A stretch of 64,000 nt of DNA, from positions 5,751,962 to 5,815,961 of the forward strand of contig JAJEKV010000054.1 of assembly GCA_021234155.1 (NCBI GenBank), read 5' to 3'. Origin of the DNA: Isoetes taiwanensis (taxonomy: Eukaryota; Streptophyta; Lycopodiopsida; Isoetales; Isoetaceae). Numbering within the stretch: position 1 is the first letter of the stretch; each line of letters begins with the position of its first letter. The position numbers were made by a program, and so were the translations under genes. Positions 1 to 11,488 of this stretch are shown here, piece after piece. The notes below the pieces were generated by a model. It searched no databases. It saw only the letters and a program-made list of their open reading frames with translations, and was not told where the DNA came from.

Positions 1-134
1 TTGGTAGTGTTGCCATGCCGATGCAACTTGTGCTATCGGTCTTGATTAACACCGGTCCTTGTGAAGGTATCATGATGTCTTCATAATCTGCAGAGCCATA
101 TAGCTTCTTTTGTTGCTTGGCAAATAGCTATATA

Positions 135-3100
135 TTACGCTTCAAAGACTTGATAAGGAAATTGTAGGTTGCTTTTTACTACACCCGAGGAGATGGTGCT
201 TTTTCCAAGTTGAAAACAATATCCAGTTGTGGACTTGCGAATTTCAACATCACTTGCATAAGAAGCATCACTATATCCTGTGAGTGTGAGCGAACCACCT
301 TGTAATGTAAGTCCAAAGTTAGGGGTGCCAGAAAGATAGCGAAGAATTCTCTTCACTGCAGCCCAGTGCATGGGTCCTGGATTACTCAAGAATTGACTTA
401 CAAAACTGACTGCATGAGCAATGTCAGGTCTTGTACATATAGCAGCATACATGAGACTGCCTACTGCACTTGCAAAGGGTGTATTCTTCATGATCTCTTC
501 TTCTTGAAGGTTTTGAGGACACATATCTTTGGACAATTTTATATTCATATCCATTGGAGTACTTATGGGCTTACTCTTATCCATCTCAAATTTCTTCAAG
601 AGGTCTTCAATATATTTTTGTTGACTGAGATGAATTGTCTTCTTTTTTCGATTTCTTAGGACTTGGATTCCTAAGCAGTAAGCAATTTCACCATAATCAG
701 TCATTTGAAATTCTTTGGCAAGGATTTGTTTACTCTCGCTCAGAAAAGTCAAGTTGTTGCATATTAATATGGCATCATCCACATACAGAGCTAGGAGCAA
801 AATATGACAGTTTCTCTTCTTGATATAGATATTACTGTCTGCTCCCCCTTGCTCATAGCTATGTGACTTGAGAAAGGTGTCAATCCTTTGATACCATGCT
901 CGTGGAGACTGCTTGAGGCCATATAAAGACTTATGTAACTTGCATACCAAAGTCTCTTGTCCAGGTTGAACATAACCTTCGGGTTGTTTCATGAAGATAT
1001 CTTCTTCCAAGTTACCATTGAGAAATGCAGTCTTAACATCCATTTGATGGATGTGCATATCTTGAGCAGCAGCAAGTGTGAGGAGAGTTCTGATGGATGT
1101 CATTTTGACAACAGGAGAGAAGGTATCAAGGTAATCGATCCCTTCAATTTGAGAATATCCTTTTGCTACTAATCTTGCTTTATAACGATCAATAGATCCA
1201 TCAGGTTTGTATTTGCGTTTAAAGAGCCACTTACAACCAATTGCCTTACGCCTTGGTGGGAGTGGTTGCAAGGTCCATGTTTGATTCTTCATGAGAGAGT
1301 CATATTCAGAAGTCATAGCATCATGCCATTCTTTGGAATTTGGATCCGATAAAGCATCTTTAAGAGTTAGTGGATCGCCAACTATGGGCATAGCAAAATG
1401 CTTCTTTAGTGTTTGCATGGAGGACTCTAAAGCCTTCAAAGATGGAGTACGTTTTCGACCATATCGACTTGTACTTGGGGATGCCACTAGAGGAAGTGGG
1501 CTTTCCATAAATTGTTGCACATGATCAGGGGCTTCGTCACTCGAGGTGATCGGTTGGTCATCTGGAACATCTTCATCTTGCATAATGTCGGGAGCAAGAT
1601 CTTCAATATTTGTAGTTGCTGGGGCTTCCTCTGGAACTATAGCAGGAGCTTGTTGCTCTTCTTGAAGGATTGGAGGATTGAGTGGCATGTTATCATCCTG
1701 AGTGAGAGGAGATATTGGAGGATAGAGAACTTGCCAAGGGCCTTGGCACCAGGATGTAGGAGATACATCTTTCAAATTCCAGAAGGTATCTTCAACAAAT
1801 GTAACATCTCGGGAGATGAAAACCTTCTTGGTAAGGGGGTTGTACATACGATATGCCTTGTATATATCGTAGCCAACAAAGATACACTTGATACTATGGT
1901 CCTCCCATTTTCTTCGTTTTTGTTTAGGTACATGCACATATCCAATACAACCAAACACTTTTAGATGGGATAATGTTGGTTGCTTACCAATCCAAGCTTC
2001 ATATGGAGTTTGATCTTGCAATGCTTGTGTGGGCAATCGATTTTGAATATAGGTAGCTGTTGCTAGAGCTTCGGCCCAAAAATAATGAGGAAGTTGACTC
2101 AAATGCAACATACTTCGTGCACTTTCAGCAAGAGTGCGATTCTTTCTCTCGGCTACACCATTTTGTTGAGGAGAGTAAAAGATCAAATTTTCATCAATTC
2201 CATGTTGTGCACAGAAACTTGTGAATGCTTTGGAGATATATTCACCACCATTGTCAGATCTGAGACATTTGATGGTTCTTCCAAGTTGGTTCTCAGCTAG
2301 AGCTTTGTATTCTTTAAAAGCTTCTAAAGCTGCAGATTTCTTTTTAAGAAAATGCACAGTGGTGTATCTAGAGTAATCATCAATAAACGTGATGAAATAT
2401 TTACAGCCATTATCAGAAAGTATTTCGGACTCACCAATGTCAGTGTGTACCAAGTCAAGTGGATGCTCGGCTCTTGAATGACTGACCTTGGGAAAAGGTA
2501 ACCGATGATGCTTGCCAATTAAACATGCTTCACATACTGGCAAATTTGTATTTGGCTGAATATTGAAATCTCGAACCATCTTCTTGGAGTGGAGTTGCTT
2601 CAAGGCATGCAGTCCAGCATGTCCCAATCGTAAGTGCCATTGATAAACATCATTGGGAGTAGTGGTCACTGCATTGACAGAGTGTTGAGGCACATTAGAA
2701 AGCGGGAATCTATAAAGACTTCCTTCGCGTACGCCTTGAGCAAGTTTGCGTCCATGAGAATCGTGAAGTTGGCACTCATTGATGCCAAATTGGACTTTTA
2801 ATCCAACATCATAAATCTTGCTAACTGAGAGCAAGTTCTTGGTCAAGCGGGGTACATGTAATACATCATGTATTGTTTTGATCGATTCATCGGGCAGTTG
2901 CACCGAAACTTTGCCTTGTCCTTCGATATTGAGGGGACTATCATCTCCTAAGAGAACAGTCTGCCCAGGTGGCATCTTTTGATATGTGATGAAAGAATCA
3001 CGTTGTGGAGTCATATGAGCAGTACATGCGGAATCTAAAAACCAGCCACTAGAATGGTTAGTCACAGAAGAACATGAAACTTGTGAGACACATAACCTTT

Positions 3101-3986
3101 CTTGATGATCATTGATGATCACGTTTGCCTTGTTACGCTCTTTTGCAAGTCGAGTGTGACAATCTCTGGCATAATGGTTTGGTTTGCCACAATAATTACA
3201 TATTAATTTGCGATTCATGGGCTTCTTGTTGAAGCCTTTGCTTGCATCATCCTTGTTGAAGGATTGGTGATTGAAGGACGAACTGGATCGTGTATTGGGT
3301 CGAAACTTGGGCTTGCCTCCAGAGTTTGACCGCTTGTTGCTTGAGTATAAAGCAACAACCCCATCACTAGAAGTGTTCAAGGACTTTCTTCTAGTTTCTT
3401 CTTGAAGAAGCATGGCTATGGTGGATTGCAGTGACATGATATTGGCTGCTGCTGATCTGGCGCCTCCCATTGCTTGAGCGCCTATAGATTGTATGAAAGT
3501 ATCATAGGAAGGAGGCAAACTTCCTAGAAGGGTCATCACTGCATCAGAATCTTGAATTGGAGAGCCAACTGCGGCGAGTTGCTCCAAAAGTGTCTTGAAT
3601 TCATTGATGAATTCGGCCATGCTTTGATTTTCCACCATTTGGAGAGATTTATAAAATCGTTTTCTTAGAAAAAGTTTGGTGCATGCATCTTGAGGTTCAT
3701 ACATACCAACTAGATGTTCCCAAGCTTCTTTGGACGTTTTGGCGCTGCTGACATGAGTCACCACATTGTCCTTCAGATTGAGTATGATAGCAGCGAGTGC
3801 TCTACCATCTCGGGCCTCCCATTTGGCCTTCTCTTCTTGGCCAGTTGGTCGCGCTTCAGAACCATCAACCATCTTCCATAAATCTTTTTCTAGAAGTAGC
3901 ATCTTCATTTTAAGTTTCCAGTGATGGAAACCGACGCCGTCAAATCTCTCTATGAGACGATGTGTCTCGGTTAAAGTAGCAGCCAT
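135..3986 (-). pseudogene. copia gag-pol polyprotein, frameshifted in RNase H
   Basis: A 1283-codon frame starts with ATG at 3986. Gag (UBN2-like) comes first, with a CCHC knuckle CNYCGKPNHYARDC near residue 265. The aspartic protease motif is FLDSACTAHM near 320. Integrase shows the HHCC zinc module (HLRLGHAG, CEACLIGKHH) and a DDE core (TDIG, RSDNGGEY, NGVAERKNR). Reverse transcriptase follows (KWLFKRKYKPDG, MDVKTAFLNG) with the catalytic YVDD. RNase H begins (GYSDASYASD, STTGYCFQLG), but the usual stretch around SKKQPT then appears in another frame and the open frame ends in unrelated residues. The copy therefore carries a one-base shift near position 190 and probably cannot make active RNase H. 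The rest of gag-pol is open, so the element is fairly young. Confidence 0.9.
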
Positions 3987-4227
3987 GACTATGATTTTAT
4001 TAAAAAATCAATCAAGGGGGGTAAAAAAAAATTCAGAGAATTTCTGTCAGCCTCAAGAATGCGCTTCTTCTGCGGAAAACGCCATTTCTTCGTGCTGCTA
4101 ATCTCTGATTTACTTTGAATATTGCCTTCCGTATTCTTGATTCTCTTCGTCGTGCGATTCGCTTATTGATGCGAGAAATAGCACGCTGGATTCTTGATTT
4201 CTTGGCCATTGCTTGGATCGTGAGAAA

Positions 4228-4243
4228 CCAAGCTCTGATACCA
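4228..4243 (-). other. Primer binding site (initiator Met-tRNA type)
   Basis: Minus strand TGGTATCAGAGCTTGG immediately follows the CA end of the LTR. It matches the usual plant copia PBS complementary to the 3' end of initiator methionine tRNA. Confidence 0.85.
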
Positions 4244-4643
4244 TGAAATTAAATATGATGCATATGGCAGAAAACAATAACCTTATATATTCACACACAA
4301 TTGAATAGATAATGGAATCATATATTCATGTATGAATATGAGAGTACATATCTGTCTTGAGACAGTTGCAGACTGGAAGGGCTCCCCCGTAGTTGTGGAA
4401 TGCTTGAGTTGAATGTGTTGTGAATATGGGAAATAGGACAGTTTATGTAGGCAGGTGAAAGGACATATGAAAGGTCATGAGGACATGTCTTTTGGGAAAG
4501 GATATGGCTTATGGAAAGGGTATGACCATTGGAGTCATGGATCAATGAGGTGGACAGGATGACGTGGCTTAGGGAATGACGTGGCGAAGGTGTGCGTTGG
4601 TTTGAAGGCAGCGGATAATCTGCCGGAATCCATTCCGTTAACA
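4244..4643 (-). repeat. 5' LTR of the copia element
   Basis: In minus-strand orientation this 400 bp block starts TGTTAACGG and ends TTTAATTTCA (TG...CA), directly before the primer binding site. Only one LTR is in the window, so the call rests on the TG/CA ends and the position relative to the PBS, not on a matching partner. Confidence 0.8.
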
Positions 4644-4820
4644 ATAGAATAGAATAGAATAGAATAGTTTTTTTAACGTCCACGGAGACCAATAGGTCAT
4701 GGGACCCATACAATGGGCTAGTACAATCATTACTACTAGGATTAAAAAACCCTTGCCTCGAAAGGTTTTCAAGGGAAAAACCTTTGCAGTAATGATGATA
4801 CTAGACAAGCAGAGATAATG
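4644..4820 (-). mobile_element. 3' fragment of a LINE, 5' truncated
   Basis: An (AATAG)n tract is followed by the family 3' end: a run of T, then CGTCCACGGAGACCAATAGG, GGGACCCA, GGATTAAAAAACC and a short hairpin region. The same 3' end occurs at 10555-10704, 25932-26033, 27726-27860, 31690-31830 and 43464-43519. The minus strand is the sense strand. Only the 3' UTR remains. The inner boundary near 4820 is approximate. Confidence 0.75.
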
Positions 4821-4886
4821 ACTACTGAGGGCTCAGTAATTGCAGACATTTATCTAGAACCTCAAGTATGTATAATGTCAAGTATG
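4821..4886. other. Short unassigned spacer
   Basis: AT-rich sequence between the LINE fragment and the first recognisable base of duplication copy 1. I see no gene or motif. Confidence 0.4.
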
Positions 4887-7439
4887 TATGGAGAGGAACT
4901 TCTCCATTTTGCAATCTACCACCACCTTTTGAATCTTCACATTTCATGACCAATGTATTCACCCATATCTTGTGGTAATTGTCCAAACCTCCTACAATTT
5001 AGCAGTTTTCGTACTAGTCCAGAACTGCATTCTTCAAATTTTCTAGCAAAAGGGACCCAGATTTTTATGATAAAACATATTGTTTTGTATGTTGCCAAGT
5101 TTTTTCACTATTATATGACATTAGATGAAGTCGCCATACCCAATTTCGCTCAAAAGAGCTGTTTGAGGGTATGAATCATTCCTCTCTTACTATTATAAGT
5201 CTTGGCCTAATTCTTGTGGTCATAGGTTGTTGACTCTAAGAGCTATAGTTCGATGTTTTTTTGAAGCATTCATAAGTTAAAATGATTTCAGTGTTGACTA
5301 AAGAATCTTTTACACGATTTAATAAAACTCGTACATCATCTTTAAAAGGGTAATAAACTATGCACGCTATGCACTACACTTATATCTACGTAGATTATAA
5401 TTTTATCAACCTATATATAGTAGTTAATCATGCATTCTCTACATTTAGTTGTGTTCGTTACTACACGATATTGGAGTTTAAGTATGCTAATTGTACATAT
5501 ATTTCATTTTTTAGGAAATGCTATATTTTTTATGAATGCAAAGCTTCATTGGAAACATAGATCTCAAATTTGATGTGAAAGTGACAAAATAGTTGCACGG
5601 TTTAAATATAAATATCCATGGACAATTAATGGTCAATACTTAGACTTGTCAAAATTTTAATCATTTAATCAAGATAACACTCTTTTTCAACTCATATATA
5701 ATAATATATGTGCGTAGAGGTTCTTGATGTCATATATTGCAAAAAACACAAAGAAACCTTCTTTTCTCTTGCTATCATAAACTTATTGCTGTGTTTGCTG
5801 CCAGAAGTATTGTAGGTTAAGTATGATAATAGTGCATATAGATCATCTTTTATGATGAGCTATATTTTTTTTTATCGATGCAAGCCTTCAATTATTAGTC
5901 CACAGAAGACAGAAAACAGTTTTGACCTTGTCATGTTTGATGAACCCTATCTTTCTTCTCATACCTTGGAATGAGGTGCAGTTTTTTGTGTTATACTTTT
6001 TAACTTGCATAGAAAAATAAGAAAATACTGAAAAAAATAAAAAAAATCATTTAACTAAGACATTTTTACCTTATGTAAATATAAGGCAGTCTTGGCATGA
6101 CCCACTTGGATTCACCTAAGCATAATTTCCAAGAATAGAGGTAGATAGATTTTTGTATATTTTTCATATGGAACATGACTGCCATATATGGACTTCTAGG
6201 AAGGGTCTTATTGAATTTTGAGCCATTGATTTCATATGAATTGTAAAGTGAACAGTGCAAATGCACCATTTTTTGTCAATCGCCTGACAACTCTATTGTT
6301 AGATAGAATCAAAGGCTTATAGGATCTATGGATTTTTTTTTTGAAGGATGACAATCTATTATCAAGGAAAATCAAGATACTCATAGGATCTATGAATGGA
6401 AAGGCTCATCCTGGTAAGGCTATGGCGAAACATCTACGAAAGAAATTGTTGCAAGCAACAGCTAGCAGAACATACAACCGTCATGCCAAACGAGTACAAC
6501 TAGTTCTATTATGACTTACTGAATTGCCTGAAGCGATGTCTTATTCATGTCTGTGTTCTGAGCTTGGCAGTCTGTTTAAGATTTAGAGAAAGGCTCATGC
6601 AGTTGCAATAGTCATAAAAAGACATTTGTATGTGAGAATCTACTGGCCTTTGCAAATGCCTTTTAAGATGACGAGCAATAAGCGTTCACTAACAAGTCTC
6701 TTTATCTTCATGCTTTAACAACTATTTTTGACCGTCTTCAGGCAATGAGATATCTGAGAGCCAGGATGATGTCAGAACAGAAGGATTGAGAAAAGTTGCT
6801 CCATCGCTTGACACAGATTGAGAACAAGGAGACTTGATTATGATTGCATGAATGTATTTGCTTACATGAGGCTAATTCCATTCTTTTGATTTGTTATGGT
6901 GTCGAAGTATCTTTGGCTCTAGCCCCCATGTTTTTGCATCATTATGCTAGATATTTCATTTGTTATGTCTGGACTTCTGCTTGGGTTTTTAACTCTACAT
7001 GTTCGCTCATTATACATAGCAGTGTCATAAGGGAAAATCAGTGTTTTATACATGGATTGTGCAATATATTCAAGCTACATTCAAAATGTCCAAGGACATG
7101 CATTGGCATTTTAGGATCAAGAATGATCTTAACATAAAGCAATATAAATGAGATTTACTTAGTGCAATGCAAATGTTGTGTATGTGAGATGGAAAAAAGT
7201 AATGTTGCCTCAATGTCACGTACATGCATTGAATGGGATCGGATCTATGTGTTGCATTGTTGCAAAATGATTTTTTTTTCCCTTTGTGTCCTTAACATTT
7301 TTTACGGCTCCCAAGGGGCCAAATATTCTTATCCACAATATAAACCTCCTACATCTTCCCAAAGCCCCCATATAGATGTACATAACATCACTACACAATT
7401 CCCAAGGCCCTGAAGGCGCCAATTTGGTTTTTAGATTGA

Positions 7440-7834
7440 CACAAACCATTATGTCCAACACTTTTGAATTAAAATCCCCCTAAAACGCCCTTTGGTTTAG
7501 GTGCATATTCACACGGGAGGTGATGTAGGGCAACGAAAGCCCCTTTTGTACTACCTAAAAACGAATAATACATGTACAAAATCAACACCATTTAGTACAT
7601 TGCCTCATAAACCTTATAGTATTTCGCAAGCCTCGTTATACAATATACCAAAACTTGTACAAGCACACCCCACAAACGAGGATTGCTATCTATGGTCTAG
7701 ATTCAGGAATAAGGGGCAAATATGCTCATCCAACAGCTCTCGATGCCCGGAGTCAACACCTCCGTGTGAGTATGCACCCAAACCAAAGGGGGTTGGGATT
7801 TTAAATTCAAAAGTGTTGGACGTAATGGTTTGTG
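7440..7834. mobile_element. MITE-like palindromic element, copy in duplication unit 1
   Basis: A 395 bp element with long inverted ends. The left end begins CACAAACCATTATGTCCAAC and continues through a CCCCCTAAAACGCCC and TTTGGTTTAGGTGCATATTC block. The right end is the inverted counterpart, finishing GTGTTGGACGTAATGGTTTG then TG. The inverted arms exceed 80 bp with few mismatches. No coding capacity. The same element sits at the equivalent place in copy 2 (29549-29945), so it predates the duplication. A clear target-site duplication could not be fixed by eye. Confidence 0.7.
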
Positions 7835-9567
7835 CTTTAGGGCGTTTTAGGGGTTTGTGTAATGGTTTGTGTTGGACGTAATGGTTTTAGGGGGAAGTTG
7901 CTGCAAAACTCTGCTGTATTTTCTTTGCAAATTATCGTATTTGTTGTACCTTGAACTCCTAAATACATTACCACTTGTTGCATTAATCTGCTCCAACATG
8001 AGCATCGCCTAATTTGCTGGTGCACAATCTCTATAAATGGGCAACAAGCTAAGGTTGTGGCCGCCTATAATGCACTTTTTTGACTTGTTAATATGCTACT
8101 TGTGGCAGAAATTATGAAACACATGAGGCAGTGGTAAGCACTCTTCTAAAATTGGAAAAAGATAGACACTCATGTAAACTTAATATACTAAAGGCTGCTG
8201 TCATTCATAGTATTTTGGACAACCTTTCCATATCTTTGTACCTTAAATGCAGAGCTGCTTAGAATTTTAACCATAACATTGTTAAGAGGTGCTACAACAA
8301 ATGCAAAAGTTGTTGAACCCCTCTTTGTTATCTTGATAAAAGCATAATTGAGCACATCAGGTCAACATAGTGCAATGCAAGTGCTTGTAAATATCGTAGA
8401 AAAGCATAGCACATTGCAAATGTCAATTTAACACCAAATAAGGCTATATAACCTCTTGTGGATACTTATGTAAAGTGCTATTTATTAATAAAGTGTTTGC
8501 TCTTTGAAAATGGCTAATAACTTTATATACTTGGGGTGGTAAAGCATTTTAGATGCAAATAAGAAGGGGTACTTTACATGTGCAAAAGGGAGGCTATTGA
8601 ATGGGTTATATTTAATTTAATAACAAACAAGAAAGCAGGTCACACCTTACAATTTTACTATATTTCATTTTGGAGTTATATTATACAAAAATAACATTAA
8701 GTAAGAGATTGTTTATTAATCCTAAGTTGTAAATTTACACAAGATCGCAAACACGAATTTGTTGGATGCAATTATTTTCATGCACGAAGATTTTACATCA
8801 TATGATCCTCTCTAAAAAAGGATGACTTTGGCATTCAAAGTTCTAAGTTTTATGAATGTTCCTTTTGCATATAAGAATGTCACATCCTATTTTTTCTTAG
8901 AAGATAATAGCTCGTTGATTAAATGGATAATAATTCAAAGAGTCCTCCTACCATTTGAATAGTTTCAAGATGTGTTTTTGCTATAATTTAAATAGTAAAT
9001 GATTTATCGATGGATCTATTGTGCAAAATGCCAAAGACTTCGTGCATTAGATGTATCTAAACACAAACACCCTAATTTTTGTACTTCATGATTGTATGCA
9101 TTCTTTGCATTGCAAGCATCTTTATGGACATTTCCTCTCCCTAAAGCGATGCTATTCCAGTGATCTCCAGCTCTTCAACACAATATATTTTTCTGTCATA
9201 GTTATTGACAATAACTGTTGCTTGATAGAACCATTTGGTCATATATTTAGGAGGGTTGGTGGCCGCTTTTCCTCCACCCCTTTGAGTGCATCTATGAAAA
9301 GCTATCTTGGCTGCTTATGAGATTTCTCCATTTCTTGTCCACTCCATATGGCTAAATTGTTTTATTTCTAGAAAAATCAAGTGCATGCGCCATAGGAGGT
9401 GTATGTGTTAGTATATGCATGTACTAAATGCATCTATATGAGCATTAATGATTTTGTTAGAGGCTTCCACAAACTTCTTTACGTGTTGTTCTTTGAGATA
9501 TATTCACTAAGTCCAATAGAGCATATCAAGTTTCTCTCTTTCTCAACAAGGAATGGAATCATCTTAT

Positions 9568-10704
9568 GCCATGCAGAACAACAGTCACCAGGCAGAGCTC
9601 TATGATTGGGGCCATCAGTCACATCTGTTTCGGGCGCTGGTCGAGCCTGTCCTTCTGTACGGGGTCGAGGTTTGGGGTCTGGTCGTCTCTTTGGCGACCT
9701 GGAATGACTTGGAGCAGGTGTAGAAGGCATTTTTGGCACAGGCACTTGGGGTGAAACCTTCAGTTCCCTATCAGATTCTGCTGCAGGAAACTGGATACTT
9801 GCCGCTTCAGCGGGCAGCCCTTGATAGACACATCGCCTATTTTCAGAAATTGGTTAATATGGGTGATGCTCGGCTTCCGCACCTGGCTTACGCTGTGGCA
9901 ATGGGCCCGCAGCGGCTCAGGGCCTGTTGGAGGGGTAAGAGAGATCAGTGGTTCGGGAACGTGCAGGAGCACAGATGCATGCAGGTGGACACAGAGGCCG
10001 ATCGTGACAGCCTGCGGGAGTACCTAGACGTTTGCTTCCTTGCCAAGCTTTGGGACCCCGACGCTCTAGAGCAGGTCAAAACGGCCCATTACAAGGAGCA
10101 CATCAATCCCGCGTTAGTCCGGGGCCCGCAACTCTACCTGCGTTCCCAACTGCCCCTGAAAAAGCGCAGGCTCATTGCCTCCATTCGCACAGGTGCCCAC
10201 CATCTCCGCATCAAGACGGGCAGGTGGATTGGGGAGCCCCGCCAGGACAGGCTCTGTCAGTGCTGTCAAACGGGTGCCATTGAGGATGAGTCTCACACTT
10301 TCCAGAGTTGCCCAGCATTCAGTCAGATCCGGGCCAGATACGTTCCCTTAGTACGGCCGGACTTGCCCCTACATTTGCTGATGAACACACCGTCAGTGCG
10401 TGCTCTGGGGTCGTACATTCAGGAGGTACTGGATCTGCGAGCCCACCTTTGCCCCCGCCTGGCTACCCGCTGATCAGGCACTACGGGTACGGTACATGAG
10501 TGTATATATTTGTGTGTTTTTGCATTTCGTATATTGGAATAGTTTGTCAGGCTGATTGCTGCCACGGTTTTTCCCTCGAAAACCCTTCGGGGCGGGGGTT
10601 TTTTAATCCGGGTAGTAATCCACTTGCTGCGCTGTTGTATTGGGTCCCATAGACCGATTGGTCTCCGTGGACGATAAAAATACCTTCCTTCCTTCCTTCC
10701 TTCC
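9568..10704 (+). mobile_element. 5'-truncated LINE with 6 bp target-site duplication
   Basis: The insertion is flanked by TCTTAT on both sides (9562-9567 and 10705-10710). Copy 2 around 33960-33980 lacks it and reads directly from the left-flank to the right-flank sequence. It holds the C-terminal part of a LINE ORF, a 3' UTR with a hairpin (ACCCTTCGGGGCGGGGG), the family motif GGTCTCCGTGGACG, and a (CCTT)n tail instead of poly-A. Confidence 0.87.
9571..10473 (+). pseudogene. LINE reverse-transcriptase ORF, C-terminal remnant
   Basis: The frame begins inside the region downstream of the reverse transcriptase core (AMQNNSH, LLYGVEVWG, TWNDLEQV). An in-frame TAG just before KAFLAQALG breaks it, and it is then open to the stop at 10473. 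The C-terminus has a conserved basic stretch (KKRRLIASIRTGAHHLR), GRWIGEP and a zinc-binding cluster (RLCQCCQTG, DESHTFQSC), as in the other family members at 15336-15656, 27914-28240 and 32036-32368. The catalytic RT palm is absent because of 5' truncation. The element is a dead copy. Confidence 0.85.
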
Positions 10705-11488
10705 TCTTATTCAACCTCAACAATCAATTTTCTACCTATATTGCCCATATTGTCCATGGACCAGAATTTGTCCATCGTATCTCTGCCACTTAAACCCATA
10801 TATCTAGAGAGGAACTTCTCCCTTATGCAACCTACCACCACCTTTTGAATCTTCACTTGATTCTCTATGATCTAGAAGAATTTCATGACCAATGGATTCA
10901 CTCACATCATGTGGTAATTATCCAAACCTCATATAAAAGGGTCCAAAACTCGCTAAAATCAAAAGCAAATGATTTTTTATGATAAAACATATTGATTTGT
11001 ATGTTGCCAAGTTTTCTCACTATTATATGACATAAGATGAAGTCGCCATACCCAATTTCGCTGAAAAGAGCTGTTTGAGGGTATGAATTATTTCTCTCTT
11101 ACTATTATAAGTTTTGGCCTAATTCTTGTGGTCGTAAGTTGTTGACTCTAAGAGCTATAGTTTGATATTTTTTTTGAAGCATTCATAAGTTATAATGCTT
11201 TCAGTGTTGACTAAAGAATCTCTTATATAGAATTCAGGACAAAAATAAATCTAAAATGATTTAATAAAACTCATATATCATCTTTAAAAGGGTAATAAAC
11301 AATGCACGCTATGCACTACACTTATATCTACGTAGATATAATTTTATCAACCTATATGTAGTAGTTAATCATGCATTCTCTACATTTGATTGTGTTCGTT
11401 ACTACACGATATTGGAATTTAAGTATGCTGATTGTACATATAGTTCATCTTTTAGGAAATGATATATTTTTTTATGAATGCAAGGCTT

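Larger units (their letters stand above)
1..4643 (-). mobile_element. Ty1/copia LTR retrotransposon, 3' part outside the window
   Basis: Read on the minus strand the element runs 5' LTR (4643 to 4244), primer binding site (4243-4228), a short leader, then a gag-pol frame (3986 to 135). The remainder of RNase H, the polypurine tract and the 3' LTR should lie left of base 1, so LTR identity and age cannot be judged. The 5' LTR abuts a small LINE 3' fragment at 4644, so the copia element may have inserted into or beside that fragment. The domain order (integrase before reverse transcriptase) fixes the copia superfamily. Confidence 0.93.
4887..10738 (+). repeat. Tandem duplication, copy 1
   Basis: The segment matches copy 2 (10793-33999) in the same order and orientation. 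For example, 4887-5612 matches 10800-11488 plus 12957-13020, 5613-7025 matches 26417-27725, 7027-7970 matches 29161-30103, 7988-8560 matches 30723-31330, and 8570-9567 matches 32920-33970. It contains no convincing gene; the short open frames are not conserved between the copies. It carries one MITE (shared with copy 2) and one truncated LINE (private). The outer left edge is obscured by the copia and LINE insertions. Because copy 1 lacks most insertions of copy 2, it serves as a pre-insertion reference. Confidence 0.88.
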
